Under the pieces are notes generated by a model. It worked only from the letters and a program-made list of their open reading frames with translations. It was not told the origin of the DNA and searched no databases. From Longimicrobiales bacterium (GTDB lineage: Bacteria > Gemmatimonadota > Gemmatimonadetes > Longimicrobiales > Gaopeijiaceae): a DNA stretch of 64,000 nucleotides. The position numbers and the translations under genes were made by a program. Where the stretch lies: positions 3,950,001 to 4,014,000 of the forward strand of contig OX639991.1 in the NCBI GenBank assembly GCA_951828585.1. Reading direction: 5' to 3'. Shown in pieces: positions 1 to 8,577 of the stretch. Numbering within the stretch: the stretch's first letter is position 1; each line of letters starts with the position of its first letter.

Positions 1-450
1 ACGCCGCCGGCCGCCCATCGCCTTCAGCCGCCACCCCGCCAGCCGCTGCAACCCCTCGCGCAGCACCTCGACGCCCTCCTTCGCCGACCACGCCGCCACC
101 CGCCGCGACAGCGTCGGCTGCGAGGGCAGGCACCCGCCCTCGCCCAGCGGAGCCGTGCCCGCCCGGTCGCCGGTGGCCAGCCGCAGCGCCGGATCGTCGC
201 GCAGCTCCGTCGCGTCGCCATGGTCCCGGCGGCCCTGCCCCGCCAGCAGCAGAAGCGTCCGCGCCAGCCGCCTCTGAGAATGCCGGATCCGGCGCCCGTC
301 CCGCTTGTCCGGCAGCCCCTCCGCCAGAAACCGCACCACCCTGCTGCGCCGCAGCAGCTCGCGCCCCGTCAGAGCCCCCGAATCCCCCGTGATCCGGTCC
401 CGGCCGGACCCAATCCTGATCGACCTGTTGAAGCTGAACGGCGCATCCAT
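1..450 (-). CDS. IS1380-family transposase, N-terminal part (cut by window edge)
   Basis: Reading leftwards from an ATG at 448-450, 150 codons stay open to the window edge. The N-terminal region has the features of IS1380-type DDE transposases: a motif reading DHGDATELRDDPALRLA around residues 85-100, followed by a LPSQPTLSR motif near residue 120. In the family these precede the catalytic DDE domain, which would lie beyond position 1. The protein would cut and join DNA at its own inverted repeats. I could not identify the terminal inverted repeat between 450 and 500. It is probably a complete gene truncated only by the window. Confidence 0.7.
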   Translation of the reverse strand, partial: MDAPFSFNRSIRIGSGRDRITGDSGALTGRELLRRSRVVRFLAEGLPDKRDGRRIRHSQRRLARTLLLLAGQGRRDHGDATELRDDPALRLATGDRAGTAPLGEGGCLPSQPTLSRRVAAWSAKEGVEVLREGLQRLAGWRLKAMGGRRR

Positions 451-495
451 TATCTTCACCCCCGACGTGATGGCTGGCAGGTGCTCGCGATCCTT

Positions 496-786
496 CTAAC
501 ACTCTGAATCTAAAGCACTTGCCGCCTCACGTCGCCTCGCCTCCCGGCCATTCGTGAATAAGGGGGGTTCAATAGGATTCGCGCCCAAAAGCAAATAGTG
601 GATATCCATGAGGTCACCCACTTCGACGTCGTTGTGAAGATAGGTCCCGGACACGCCTTGGTATGGGCCAGCCATGTAGAACAAGTCTATCCGGATTTCA
701 CAGTCCCCATCCCACGGATCGAGATTGCGGAGGAGTTTGTACTTGTCAATGTAAACAGAATCATCTCCGGCTTCACGTGCGTTCAC
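496..786 (-). CDS. Hypothetical protein, probably the frameshifted C-terminal part of the upstream lipoprotein
   Basis: A 96-residue frame begins at a GTG that overlaps the stop of the lipoprotein frame at 783-786. It has no start context of its own: the open frame continues upstream across the junction (reading SGTTRRISN before the GTG), as expected if one base was gained or lost near 790-830 in a longer gene. The sequence is acidic and rich in aromatic residues (DPWDGDCE, YMAGPY) and has no signal peptide. I do not recognise a family with certainty. It could also be a separate translationally coupled small gene. Confidence 0.4.
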   Translation of the reverse strand: MNAREAGDDSVYIDKYKLLRNLDPWDGDCEIRIDLFYMAGPYQGVSGTYLHNDVEVGDLMDIHYLLLGANPIEPPLFTNGREARRREAASALDSEC

Positions 787-1322
787 ATTGCTGATTCGCC
801 GAGTCGTGCCTGACGGCTCAAAACGATGATCTCAGTCGAATCGGAGTCCCACAGGGCTCCCAACGCAATCCGGGGTGTCCCGGTCCAAACGAGTCGGTGT
901 TCCGCAAACGGTACCACGAACTCAAGCTCTGGAAGTCCGTGAACCATTGAGAGGAACTGTACGGCGGACAGATTCAAGGCATTAGCGCTTGCCTCCAGCA
1001 AGTCCCGCGCACGCGCCTCGGTGAGGTCCGCCCCGAGAATCAGGCTGTGATCGACTCTTGATGACGCCCTCATGGCCTCCAGCACGCTTGAGCGCACCTC
1101 TGCGGATCCCATCGCCGATGCCATCGCGCGGGCGATCTCCGACAATTGGGTCTCGGGGGCAGCATCCTCCAATGGCAAGACATGCGGGTTCGATGGGATG
1201 TCGACGCATGCGGCAAGCGTACTGACGCTACCGGCAATCAGAAGAGCGCAACTCCATCGGAGCAAGAGAGATCTGAATCTCTCTCGAGGAGTGAGGACCG
1301 ACCTGCGGTTCGGGGGGGGCAC
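783..1322 (-). CDS. Putative lipoprotein of unknown function
   Basis: The 179-residue frame starts at a GTG; the true start may lie further in, near residue 15-20. A basic stretch (RERFRSLLLR), a hydrophobic segment and a lipobox-like STLAAC at about residues 34-39 indicate lipidation after cleavage before Cys39. The mature part is about 140 residues, with an alpha-helical acidic region and then a beta-rich end (PELEFVVPFAEHRLVW). The end of the frame overlaps the 96-residue frame at 496-786, and the two may originally have formed one protein of roughly 275 residues. No partner genes indicate a role. Confidence 0.55.
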   Translation of the reverse strand: MPPPNRRSVLTPRERFRSLLLRWSCALLIAGSVSTLAACVDIPSNPHVLPLEDAAPETQLSEIARAMASAMGSAEVRSSVLEAMRASSRVDHSLILGADLTEARARDLLEASANALNLSAVQFLSMVHGLPELEFVVPFAEHRLVWTGTPRIALGALWDSDSTEIIVLSRQARLGESAM

Positions 1323-1932
1323 TTGGCCGTCTTACCGTGAGCATCTCGCGCTCCTCTCAAATGGGTCGCGGCGGCATTGGCCGTGCCTCATTGAACAACC
1401 AGCCCTTCGCGACATGTCGTTCTCGGTCCGCTCCTCAGACCCCCACACCGACCCGGAACGGCACGGGCCGCACACCAGCCCAAGCCTTCCGGTGGGAGGT
1501 CACAAAAACTCTTTGCCTACCATATGTTGTGAGACCAGCAACGGCTCCGCAAGCGATCAGCTTCTGCGACCGCAGGCAGAACCCGCCCCACGTTGCTCGG
1601 CGTATCGTTGCAAGTCATTGTCCGCTAACCGGTTATGGCAATCCTGAAGCACTCAATGGTGGAGCGACACCCAGGTCCTCCGTTTGCTAACACTGCTCCA
1701 CATTCGGTCTCGCTACTCCCCGTTCGACTCCGGTCACAACCGGACCACGGTCCTGGGTTGGGAGCGGGCGGAGGATGTCGGCGCCGTTGGCCAGCGAATG
1801 TTCGTCCTGACCGGTTTCCGTATCGGGTCGGCCGCAACACCAGACAACTGCGGTGGGGCTTATAACGAATAGTTGACAAGGGCGATGGACCCTGTCACCT
1901 TTGACATAGTCACCGGAGACAGGAGGCGGAAG
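1323..1932. other. Non-coding stretch between lipoprotein and IS1595 remnant
   Basis: About 600 bases without a convincing gene on either strand; the frames present lack family resemblance and ribosome-binding sites. The right part (from about 1868) probably belongs to the left end of the IS1595-type element, with TTGACA-like sequences at about 1873 and 1903. I see no tRNA, terminator or repeat shared with the rest of the window. Confidence 0.4.
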
Positions 1933-2542
1933 ATGGCCAGCAAGGCGCCCGGCAGGGTTCACCGAAAGGGAATCACCCTGATGGAGCTGGCCGCCAGGTT
2001 CCCCGACGAGGGAGCGGCCCGGAAGTGGTTCGAGGCCCAGCTGTGGCCGGCCGAGCGGTGCTGCGGGCACTGCGGGAGCGGGCGGACGACGGAAGCCAGC
2101 CACAAGACGATGCCCTATTGGTGCTCGGACTGCCGGTCGTACTTCAGCGTGAAGACGGGTACCGCGCTGGCGGCCTCGAACGTGAAGCTGCGGAAGTGGG
2201 TGTGGGCGATCTACCTGGAGCTGACGAGCCTGAAGGGTGTGTCGAGCATGAAGCTGCACCGGGACATCGGAGTGAGCCAGAAGACGGCGTGGTTCATGCT
2301 CCACCGCATACGGGAGGCGTTCACGCGGCCGGGCGACGCGTTTTCCGGCCCGGTGGAGGTGGACGAGACCTACATGGGGGGCAGGGAGAAGAACAGGCCG
2401 AAGGGCAAGCGGGCGGGCGTGAAGGGCGGAACGGGCGGGAAGACGGCGGTGATCGCCGCGAAGGACCGCAAGACCAGGCAGGAAGCGGCTTCTCTACCGG
2501 GACCTTGTCGCGGAGACCGACCGGTCGCCGGTGGCGACCTGA
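1933..2542 (+). pseudogene. IS1595-family (ISXO2-like) transposase with internal deletion
   Basis: An AGGAGG site at about 1921 supports the ATG at 1933. The first 180 codons carry the family layout: an N-terminal zinc-ribbon with the paired cysteines CCGHCGS and CSDCRS, a helical linker (TSLKGVSSMKLHRDIGVSQKTAW), then the start of the ISXO2-like DDE domain with VEVDETYMGGREK, whose Asp is the first catalytic residue. After KDRKTRQ near 2480 the frame is wrong. In another frame RKRLLYRDLVAE then leads to a TGA at 2540-2542, which resembles the normal family C-terminus. The catalytic core between these points is missing, so the copy is dead. Confidence 0.75.
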
Positions 2543-2545
2543 ACC

Positions 2546-2650
2546 ATGTCGAGAAAGCACCCGTCCGTTCTCCAGCAGAACCCTGACGCAACTCCGGAGG
2601 ACGTCGCGACGGCTCTGCTCCAGCATTTTGTCCCCACTGTGGTTGACATT
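2546..2650 (+). CDS. Possible small passenger reading frame of the IS1595-type element
   Basis: Immediately after the transposase remnant, an ATG opens a frame beginning MSRKHPSVLQQNPDATPEDVA. The compact N-terminus looks like a small protein rather than random sequence, but the frame then runs on into sequence antisense to the helicase gene. Only the first 30 or so codons are plausible; the end given is approximate, where the element probably stops. Function is unknown and the call is weak. Confidence 0.25.
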
Positions 2651-2717
2651 ATGACAACTGCGCTTGACATCTGGGCATGGCGATCAAACCGTGGCCGTGG
2701 TGATTTCCGGGTTAGAC

Positions 2718-4976
2718 CTACAAGTAGTCCCTCTCCAACCCCGCATACCGCACCAGCAGCTTCTTTCTACCCGCGGTGTCGAAGTCGACCGCAACCTTCA
2801 GATCCCGCCCAAAACCCGAAATCTCCGCAATCGTCCCCGACCCGAAGGTCTGGTGCACCACCCGTTCACCCTTCACGTACCTGGGACGGTCCTGATTGAA
2901 GTCCGACCCGTCATCGGGCGAACCGGCGTAGTCGGTCGGCGCGCGCGACGGCTGGCTTTGTGTGGATTCCCGCCCCCGTCGCCCATACCCCGTCCACGAC
3001 CCCGAAACCAGATCGGTCGACTTCGTCTCCACGCGGTCCGCGAGCACATTCACGAACGTGGACAAGCGACCGAACATGGTCTCCCCCGCCCTCCTCCTCC
3101 GCCGCGCATGGGTCATGTAGAGTCTCTCCATGGCCCGGGTGATCCCCACGTAGAAGAGGCGGCGCTCCTCTTCCAGCAACCGCGGCTCTTCGTACGACCG
3201 CAGCAGGGGGAACAGTCCCTCTTCCAGTCCGCTGATGAACACCACGGGGAACTCCAGACCCTTGGCGCTGTGCAGCGTCATGAGGGTGACCGCGTCCGCC
3301 ACCGAGTCGTGAAAGTCCAGGTCGGTCACCAGCGCCACGTGCTGGAGGAAGAGATCGAGGTCGGTGAAGGCGTCGCGGTCGCCCTCGTCCAGCTCCATCA
3401 CCTGCTCAGCCTCGAAGTCCCGGGCCGCCGCGATCAGCTCCAGGACGTTCTCGGCCCGCTCTCGCCCGTCGGGCCCCTCCGAGCGCAGCCGCGACTCGAG
3501 GTCCAGTTCCTCGATCAGCTCCTCCAGAATCTCGCCCGCGGTCAGGAGGCCGCCCCTCTCCCGATACCTGCCGATCAGCCCGGCAAACTCCTTCAGCCCG
3601 CGCCGGGCCCCCGGAACCAGCCCCGGAACCTCCTCCCCCCGCCCCGCCGCCTCGAACAGGTCGATGCCCGCTTCACGCGCGAAGACCGCAAGCCGGCCAA
3701 GCGATGTCTTGCCGATCCCGCGGCGAGGATAGTTCACCACGCGATCGAAGCCGTCCATGTCGCGCGGGTTGGAGATGAGGCGAAGGTACGCCAGCACATC
3801 CTGGATCTCGCGCCGCTCGTAGAAGCGAACGCCGCCAACGATCTGGTACGGGAGGCCCCGCAGCCGGAACCGGTCCTCCAGCGCCCGCGACTGCGCGTTG
3901 GTGCGGTAGAGGACCGCGAAGTCACTGTGGTCGTACTCCGGGTTCGCAAGCATCAGGCGCTCGATCTCCTCGACGATCCAGCGGCCCTCGTCGGCCTCGC
4001 TCGCCGCCTCGACAAGGGTGATGGGCGCGCCTCCCACCACGTCGGTCCGCATCGTCTTTGCCTTGCGGTCCACGTTCTGCCGGATCACCACGTTCGCCGC
4101 GCCCAGGATGACCGGCGTGGACCGGTAGTTCTGCTCCAGCCGCACCACTTCCGCACCGGGGAAGCTCTTCTCGAAGTCGAGGATGTTGCGGATGTCGGCG
4201 CCGCGCCATCCGTAGATGCTCTGGTCGTCGTCTCCCACGACCATGAGGTTGCGGTGATCCGCCGCCAGCAGCTCCAGCAGACGGAACTGGGCCCGGTTGG
4301 TGTCCTGGTACTCGTCGACGAGGATGAAGGAGAAGAGTTGCCGGTACCTGCTCAGCAGCTCCGGGTTGTTCTCGAAGAGCCGGACCGGCAGGACGAGCAG
4401 GTCGTCGAAGTCCATGGCGTCCTGTCGCTTGAGCGCTTCCTGGTAGGCGCCGTACACGATGGCGACGCGGCTCAGGAAGAGGTCGCGGCCAGCGTATGTC
4501 TCCCTGAACTCCTCCACGCCTATCAGATGGTTCTTCGCGTCGGAGATCCGGTCGCGGACGGCGCGCGGCGAGCACTGCAGGGGGTCCACATCCACGCTCT
4601 TCTGCGCCTTCTTGATCTCGCGGAGCGACTGGTCCGCATCGCGGATCGTGAAGGCGCGGGTCCAGCCCAGACCGGGTGCGTGACGCCGCATCAGGCGGGC
4701 GCCCAGCGCGTGAAAGGTGCTCATCCAGATCCCCTTCGGCTCGCCGCCCAGCATCGACACGACCCGCTCGCGCATCTCCTGCGCCGCCTTGTTGGTGAAG
4801 GTGACCGCCAGGATCCGGTCCGGGGGCACCCCGTGTTCCATCACCAAGTGGCAGACCCGGGTCGTGAGTACGCGGGTTTTTCCCGATCCGGCTCCCGCCA
4901 GAACCAGGCACGGACCCTCGAAGTGCTCGACCGCGCGGCGCTGTTCGGGGTTCAGGGATTGCAGCATTCGGCGCAC
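2718..4976 (-). CDS. pcrA: UvrD/PcrA-type superfamily 1 DNA helicase
   Basis: A 752-residue 3'-5' DNA helicase of the UvrD/Rep/PcrA group, acting in nucleotide excision repair, mismatch repair and clearance of recombination or transcription blocks. All SF1A motifs are visible: Q-motif (LNPEQRRAV) and Walker A GAGSGKT near residue 30, DEYQDTN (Walker B), GDDDQSIYGWRGA, the LEQNYRS motif, TLHSAKGLEFPVVF and YVGITRAMERL. The C-terminus (VVHQTFGSGTIAEI) is the Tudor-like RNA-polymerase-interaction fold typical of PcrA. Length matches the family. It stands alone on the minus strand, followed about 90 bases upstream-of-window-left by IS remnants and preceded by the kinase gene. Confidence 0.95.
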   Translation of the reverse strand: MRRMLQSLNPEQRRAVEHFEGPCLVLAGAGSGKTRVLTTRVCHLVMEHGVPPDRILAVTFTNKAAQEMRERVVSMLGGEPKGIWMSTFHALGARLMRRHAPGLGWTRAFTIRDADQSLREIKKAQKSVDVDPLQCSPRAVRDRISDAKNHLIGVEEFRETYAGRDLFLSRVAIVYGAYQEALKRQDAMDFDDLLVLPVRLFENNPELLSRYRQLFSFILVDEYQDTNRAQFRLLELLAADHRNLMVVGDDDQSIYGWRGADIRNILDFEKSFPGAEVVRLEQNYRSTPVILGAANVVIRQNVDRKAKTMRTDVVGGAPITLVEAASEADEGRWIVEEIERLMLANPEYDHSDFAVLYRTNAQSRALEDRFRLRGLPYQIVGGVRFYERREIQDVLAYLRLISNPRDMDGFDRVVNYPRRGIGKTSLGRLAVFAREAGIDLFEAAGRGEEVPGLVPGARRGLKEFAGLIGRYRERGGLLTAGEILEELIEELDLESRLRSEGPDGRERAENVLELIAAARDFEAEQVMELDEGDRDAFTDLDLFLQHVALVTDLDFHDSVADAVTLMTLHSAKGLEFPVVFISGLEEGLFPLLRSYEEPRLLEEERRLFYVGITRAMERLYMTHARRRRRAGETMFGRLSTFVNVLADRVETKSTDLVSGSWTGYGRRGRESTQSQPSRAPTDYAGSPDDGSDFNQDRPRYVKGERVVHQTFGSGTIAEISGFGRDLKVAVDFDTAGRKKLLVRYAGLERDYL

Positions 4977-5061
4977 GCGTTGAGGACGAGGGAACTCGAC
5001 CGGGACAGGAGGCCGGCCCCTCCCGCAGGTGCCCGGCGGACGGGGTCGCGGCCCGCGGCGT

Positions 5062-6291
5062 TCAGGAGTCCGCCGCGCGGGGAAGCCGGGCCTGGAAGGT
5101 AACGCCCCGCTCGCCCCGGTCCAGCAGCTCGATGCGGCCGCGATGAACGCCCTCGACGATCCGCCGCGTGAGCGTCAATCCCACACCCCATCCGCCCGAT
5201 TTCGTGGTGACGCCCGGGTCGAACACCCGGTCCCGGATCTCTAGCGGGACGCCCGGTCCCGTATCGCGGATGCGCACGACGACCCAGCGCCGCTCGGCCG
5301 CGCGAGCCGAAATGGTGATGGATCCGCCGGTCCCCGCCATGGCGTCCAGGGCGTTCTTCACGACGTTCTCCAGCGCCCAGGCCAGCAGGACCTGGTGGCC
5401 CTGCACGTCCGGAAGGTCGTCGGGGACATCCACGTGGAGCGCCACGCCGGGGCCGAGACGGGGCAGCCTGGCCTTCATGTAGTTGCGCAGCTCGGCAATC
5501 ACCACGCCGAGCGACACACGCTTGAGCTCCGGATCCCTGCCGATCAGTTCGAATCGCCGGCTCACCCGTTCCAGGCGCACCAGATCCTCGCCGATGGCCG
5601 ACGCAATCTCCGCCTGGCCCATGTCGCCGGGACGCGCCTCGCGGGACAGCCCCAGGACCTCCACCCATCCCTGCAGCGAACTGATGGGCGTGCCGAGCTG
5701 ATGGGCGAGTTCCCTGGCCATCGCCGTCCACGCCTGCTCCGCCGTGCTGAGCCGCTGATACCGGAAAAAGGTGACCGCGAGCAGGACCGTCAGCAGGAGC
5801 CCCGCGGCCCAGAGGAAGGGAATCCACTGCAGCCGCGCCGTTTCGGGGGTGATGCCGTAGTGAACCAGCTGGCTGTTCGGGTCGCCCACCGGATCGTTGC
5901 GCAGATCCAGTTCCTCGGCGTAGCGAAGGATGCGGTCCACCTCCTCGGGCGTGGGCGAATCGGAGACATCGAAGGGAAGGTTGGCGTGGGCGTAGTAGTC
6001 GCGCCCCGGCCCCGAAGTGACCACGAACGGAACGCCGAGCTCGAGGATCAGGCGCTGCAGGTTGGTCAGGGCCGCCACGGGGGCGCCGGGATCCTGGCTG
6101 GTCAACCCGCTCTGCACCTGGGTGTAGATGCGCGTGAAGGTCTCGGCATCGTCCTGGCGGGAACGTACGATCTGCGCCGTGTAGACCATGTAGAATACGA
6201 GCAGCGCGAAGAAGAGGATGCCCAGCGCGAGTTGCCATGTACGCGGATCGCTCCTCCTGGCGCCGCCGCGCACGGGCTTCTTCCTTTTCAT
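5062..6291 (-). CDS. Membrane sensor histidine kinase
   Basis: I place the start at the ATG at 6289-6291 (MKRKKPVRGG); a longer frame to 6405 would overlap serS. The protein has a short cytoplasmic tail, one membrane helix (residues about 18-38), a periplasmic sensing region of about 110 residues, a second helix, and then HisKA with the phospho-acceptor in ARELAHQLGTP. An HATPase domain follows with the N box (ENVVKNALDA), the G1 box (RIRDTGPGVP) and the G2 region (GVGLTLTRRIVEG). No response regulator is adjacent, so it is an orphan kinase. It lies 43 bases downstream of serS and may be co-transcribed with it. Confidence 0.88.
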   Translation of the reverse strand: MKRKKPVRGGARRSDPRTWQLALGILFFALLVFYMVYTAQIVRSRQDDAETFTRIYTQVQSGLTSQDPGAPVAALTNLQRLILELGVPFVVTSGPGRDYYAHANLPFDVSDSPTPEEVDRILRYAEELDLRNDPVGDPNSQLVHYGITPETARLQWIPFLWAAGLLLTVLLAVTFFRYQRLSTAEQAWTAMARELAHQLGTPISSLQGWVEVLGLSREARPGDMGQAEIASAIGEDLVRLERVSRRFELIGRDPELKRVSLGVVIAELRNYMKARLPRLGPGVALHVDVPDDLPDVQGHQVLLAWALENVVKNALDAMAGTGGSITISARAAERRWVVVRIRDTGPGVPLEIRDRVFDPGVTTKSGGWGVGLTLTRRIVEGVHRGRIELLDRGERGVTFQARLPRAADS

Positions 6292-6334
6292 TGCCGCGGT
6301 CCGGGCGGACTGGACCTGGCCACGCCGGCGCCGC

Positions 6335-7618
6335 TCACCCTCCCGGCCCGATCTCGTCGAAGCCCAGCACCGGGGCCAGCACCGAGGGGAGCCGCACGGA
6401 CCCATCCTCCTGCTGAAAGGTCTCCAGCAACGCGACCATGAGCCTGGGCAGCGCCAGGGCCGACCCGTTGAGCGTGTGCGCGAACTCGGTCCCGGAACCC
6501 TGGGCCCTGCGGAACCGGATGTTGGCGCGCCGCGCCTGGTAGTCGGTGAAGGTCGAGCAGCTCGAAACCTCGAGCCACTGCTCCACCCCGGGCGCCCAGA
6601 CCTCCAGGTCGTAGGTCAGCGAGGCCGAGAAGCCCAGGTCGCCGGACGCGAGCAGCACGACCCGGTAGGTGAGCCCCAGCAGTTCCAGGATGCGGCAGGC
6701 GTGGCCGGTCAGCTCCTCCAGGGCCGCGGCGCTGGTCTCCGGCTGCTCGAAGCGTACCAGCTCCACCTTGTCGAACTGGTGCACCCGAAGCATCCCGCGA
6801 GTGTCCTTGCCGGCTGCGCCCGCCTCTCTCCGGAAGCACGGCGAATATGCCACGTATTTGCGGGGAAGCGTGTCTCCGCGCAGGATCTCGCCCCGGTGGA
6901 TGTTCGTCACCGGCACCTCGGCCGTCGGGATCAGCCAGAGGCCGTCGCGGGGGGTCACGTACGACTCGTCGGCGAACTTGGGCAGCTGTCCCGTGCCCGT
7001 CATGCTGCTCTCGCGCACCAGGTAGGGGACTCGGAGTTCGGTGTAGCCGTGGTCGGCCGCGTGCAGGCCGATCATCCAGTTGATGAGCCCCCTCTGCAGG
7101 GCGGCGCCCCTGCCCCGCAGCATGAAGAATCCGGACCCCGACACCCGGACTCCCGCCGCGAGGTCGAGGATCCCCAGCGACTCGCCCAGTTCCCAGTGGG
7201 GCCGGGGAACGAAGGGGAATTCAGGCGGTGTGCCCCAACCGCGCACGATCTCGTTGGCCTGCTCGCCGCCGGTGGGCACGCGTTCGTCGGGCAGGTTCGG
7301 AATGCCGGCAAGTTGCTCCGCGATCCACGCGTCGGCGGCGGCCACCTGTGCGTCGAACTCCGCGATCTCCGCGCCGACACTGCGCATCCTCGCGATCTCC
7401 GCCTGCGCGTCGCCGCCCTCCCGCTTCGCCTTGCCGATGCGCTTCGAGACCCGGTTCCGGAGCGCCTTCAGGTCGTTGACCCGTCCCAGCGCCTCACGCC
7501 GGGTCCGGTCCCGCTCGGCCACGGCCATGACCAACCCGGCCATCCCCTCTCCCCCCCGCCGCTCCAGCGCCGCGCCGACACCCGCCGGATCGCGGCGCAA
7601 GACCTTTGTGTCCAGCAT
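6335..7618 (-). CDS. serS: Seryl-tRNA synthetase
   Basis: Charges tRNA-Ser (and the tRNA-Sec precursor where present) with serine in the cytoplasm. At 427 residues it has the family length. The N-terminal 110 residues form the tRNA-binding coiled coil (RNRVSKRIGKAKREG and flanks). Class II motif 1 lies around ALQRGLINWMIG, motif 2 is YSPCFRREAGAAGKDTRG, and motif 3 is NGSALALPRLMVALLE with the usual QEDGSVRLPSVL end. Nothing is missing. The neighbouring kinase gene downstream is unrelated in function. Confidence 0.96.
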   Translation of the reverse strand: MLDTKVLRRDPAGVGAALERRGGEGMAGLVMAVAERDRTRREALGRVNDLKALRNRVSKRIGKAKREGGDAQAEIARMRSVGAEIAEFDAQVAAADAWIAEQLAGIPNLPDERVPTGGEQANEIVRGWGTPPEFPFVPRPHWELGESLGILDLAAGVRVSGSGFFMLRGRGAALQRGLINWMIGLHAADHGYTELRVPYLVRESSMTGTGQLPKFADESYVTPRDGLWLIPTAEVPVTNIHRGEILRGDTLPRKYVAYSPCFRREAGAAGKDTRGMLRVHQFDKVELVRFEQPETSAAALEELTGHACRILELLGLTYRVVLLASGDLGFSASLTYDLEVWAPGVEQWLEVSSCSTFTDYQARRANIRFRRAQGSGTEFAHTLNGSALALPRLMVALLETFQQEDGSVRLPSVLAPVLGFDEIGPGG

Positions 7619-7710
7619 TCAGAGAACCACCCCGGCCGTTAGCGGCCCGTGGACATGCCCGCGCGGACGCATCGGCGCTCGATTGCCGGAAGGCCCTTCT
7701 TCACGAGCGG

Positions 7711-8265
7711 TCAATCCGGCGGGACGAGGTCGCGGCTGTTGCAGATACGGTTCACATCGAACTGGAACCGGACCGTCCCGACGATGCTGTCCGTCTCCAG
7801 GACTTCGATCTTCCCGTAGTAGTTGCACACGGAGAAGGTGCCCTGGTGGCGCCGCGTGCGGATGACGTAGATCGGGTCGAGCCGGATCGGGATCGGCGCA
7901 TCGCTCACGTATTCCGTGGTATCGGCGGGAGCTTCCTCGGCCGTGTCGAAGGTGTGCCCTTCGAGGGTCGCGAGGGCAGCGTCCGAGGTGATCCCCAGGG
8001 CCCCCGGGGGAAGCCAGACGAACTGCCCGTCCTGGTAGTCGACCGTGAGGTCCCACAGGTCGCCCGTGGTCGGGGCTTCCAGCCGCTTCGGGATGCGGCT
8101 GAAGAAATCAAAGGCCGACAGCAGGTTGGTCTCGGGCCGGGAAAGCACGTACAACTCGACCGTGTCCGGGTTCTCGACCCAGTTGAGGGCGAACGGGTCG
8201 TCGTCGCACGCGGCCAGACCAGCCGCGCTGACAACGATCACGAGCGCCAGATTGCGAATCTTCAT
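7711..8265 (-). CDS. Putative lipoprotein, unknown function
   Basis: 184 residues starting MKIRNLALVIVVSAAGLAAC, a classic lipoprotein signal with lipobox GLAAC, so the mature protein would start at Cys20 and be anchored in a membrane. The remainder is beta-rich and acidic and contains two later cysteines (SVCNYYG and NRICNSRD) that could form a disulphide. I recognise no domain. It lies 92 bases upstream of serS on the same strand. Confidence 0.7.
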   Translation of the reverse strand: MKIRNLALVIVVSAAGLAACDDDPFALNWVENPDTVELYVLSRPETNLLSAFDFFSRIPKRLEAPTTGDLWDLTVDYQDGQFVWLPPGALGITSDAALATLEGHTFDTAEEAPADTTEYVSDAPIPIRLDPIYVIRTRRHQGTFSVCNYYGKIEVLETDSIVGTVRFQFDVNRICNSRDLVPPD

Positions 8266-8577
8266 GGCTCAATCTACCCGCCTCGGATCATTCGGGTCAA
8301 CTCTGGAAAACCGCAGGCGGCTCGTGGAGAACCCGGTGTTGGGCGGCGGGCGGCAGGGCGTCGGGCGGGCTGGCACCGGCGAGGATGAAGGGCGCTGTTG
8401 GCGTAGTGTTTTCCAACCCGGACATGATCATGAACGAGCCGGGGGGGAGGGGCCGAGGTTGGGGGGTGTGATGGTGAGGGGTGGATGGAGGTTGGGATGG
8501 TGGGGTGGGGGAGGGGGCGGCGCAAGGGCCGCCAGCCCCGAGGCGAGCGGAGCGAGCCGAGGGGCGGGCGGGGCCGG
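8266..8577. other. Non-coding G-rich stretch
   Basis: About 310 bases without a gene. From about 8437 to 8522 the plus strand is dominated by runs of three or more G separated by short spacers (GGGGGGAGGGG, GGGGTGGGGGAGGGGG), which could form G-quadruplexes. No promoter is evident. The right end abuts the stop of the rve transposase and may include that element's terminus. Confidence 0.4.

Noticed and set aside
2664-5102. 812-residue open frame on the plus strand
   Set aside because: Antisense shadow of the PcrA helicase gene; Arg/Pro/His-rich without domains, typical of GC-rich reverse frames.
8437-8522. G-rich tract considered as a structured RNA or regulatory G-quadruplex
   Set aside because: No conserved arrangement or neighbouring start site supports function; kept only as a note on composition.
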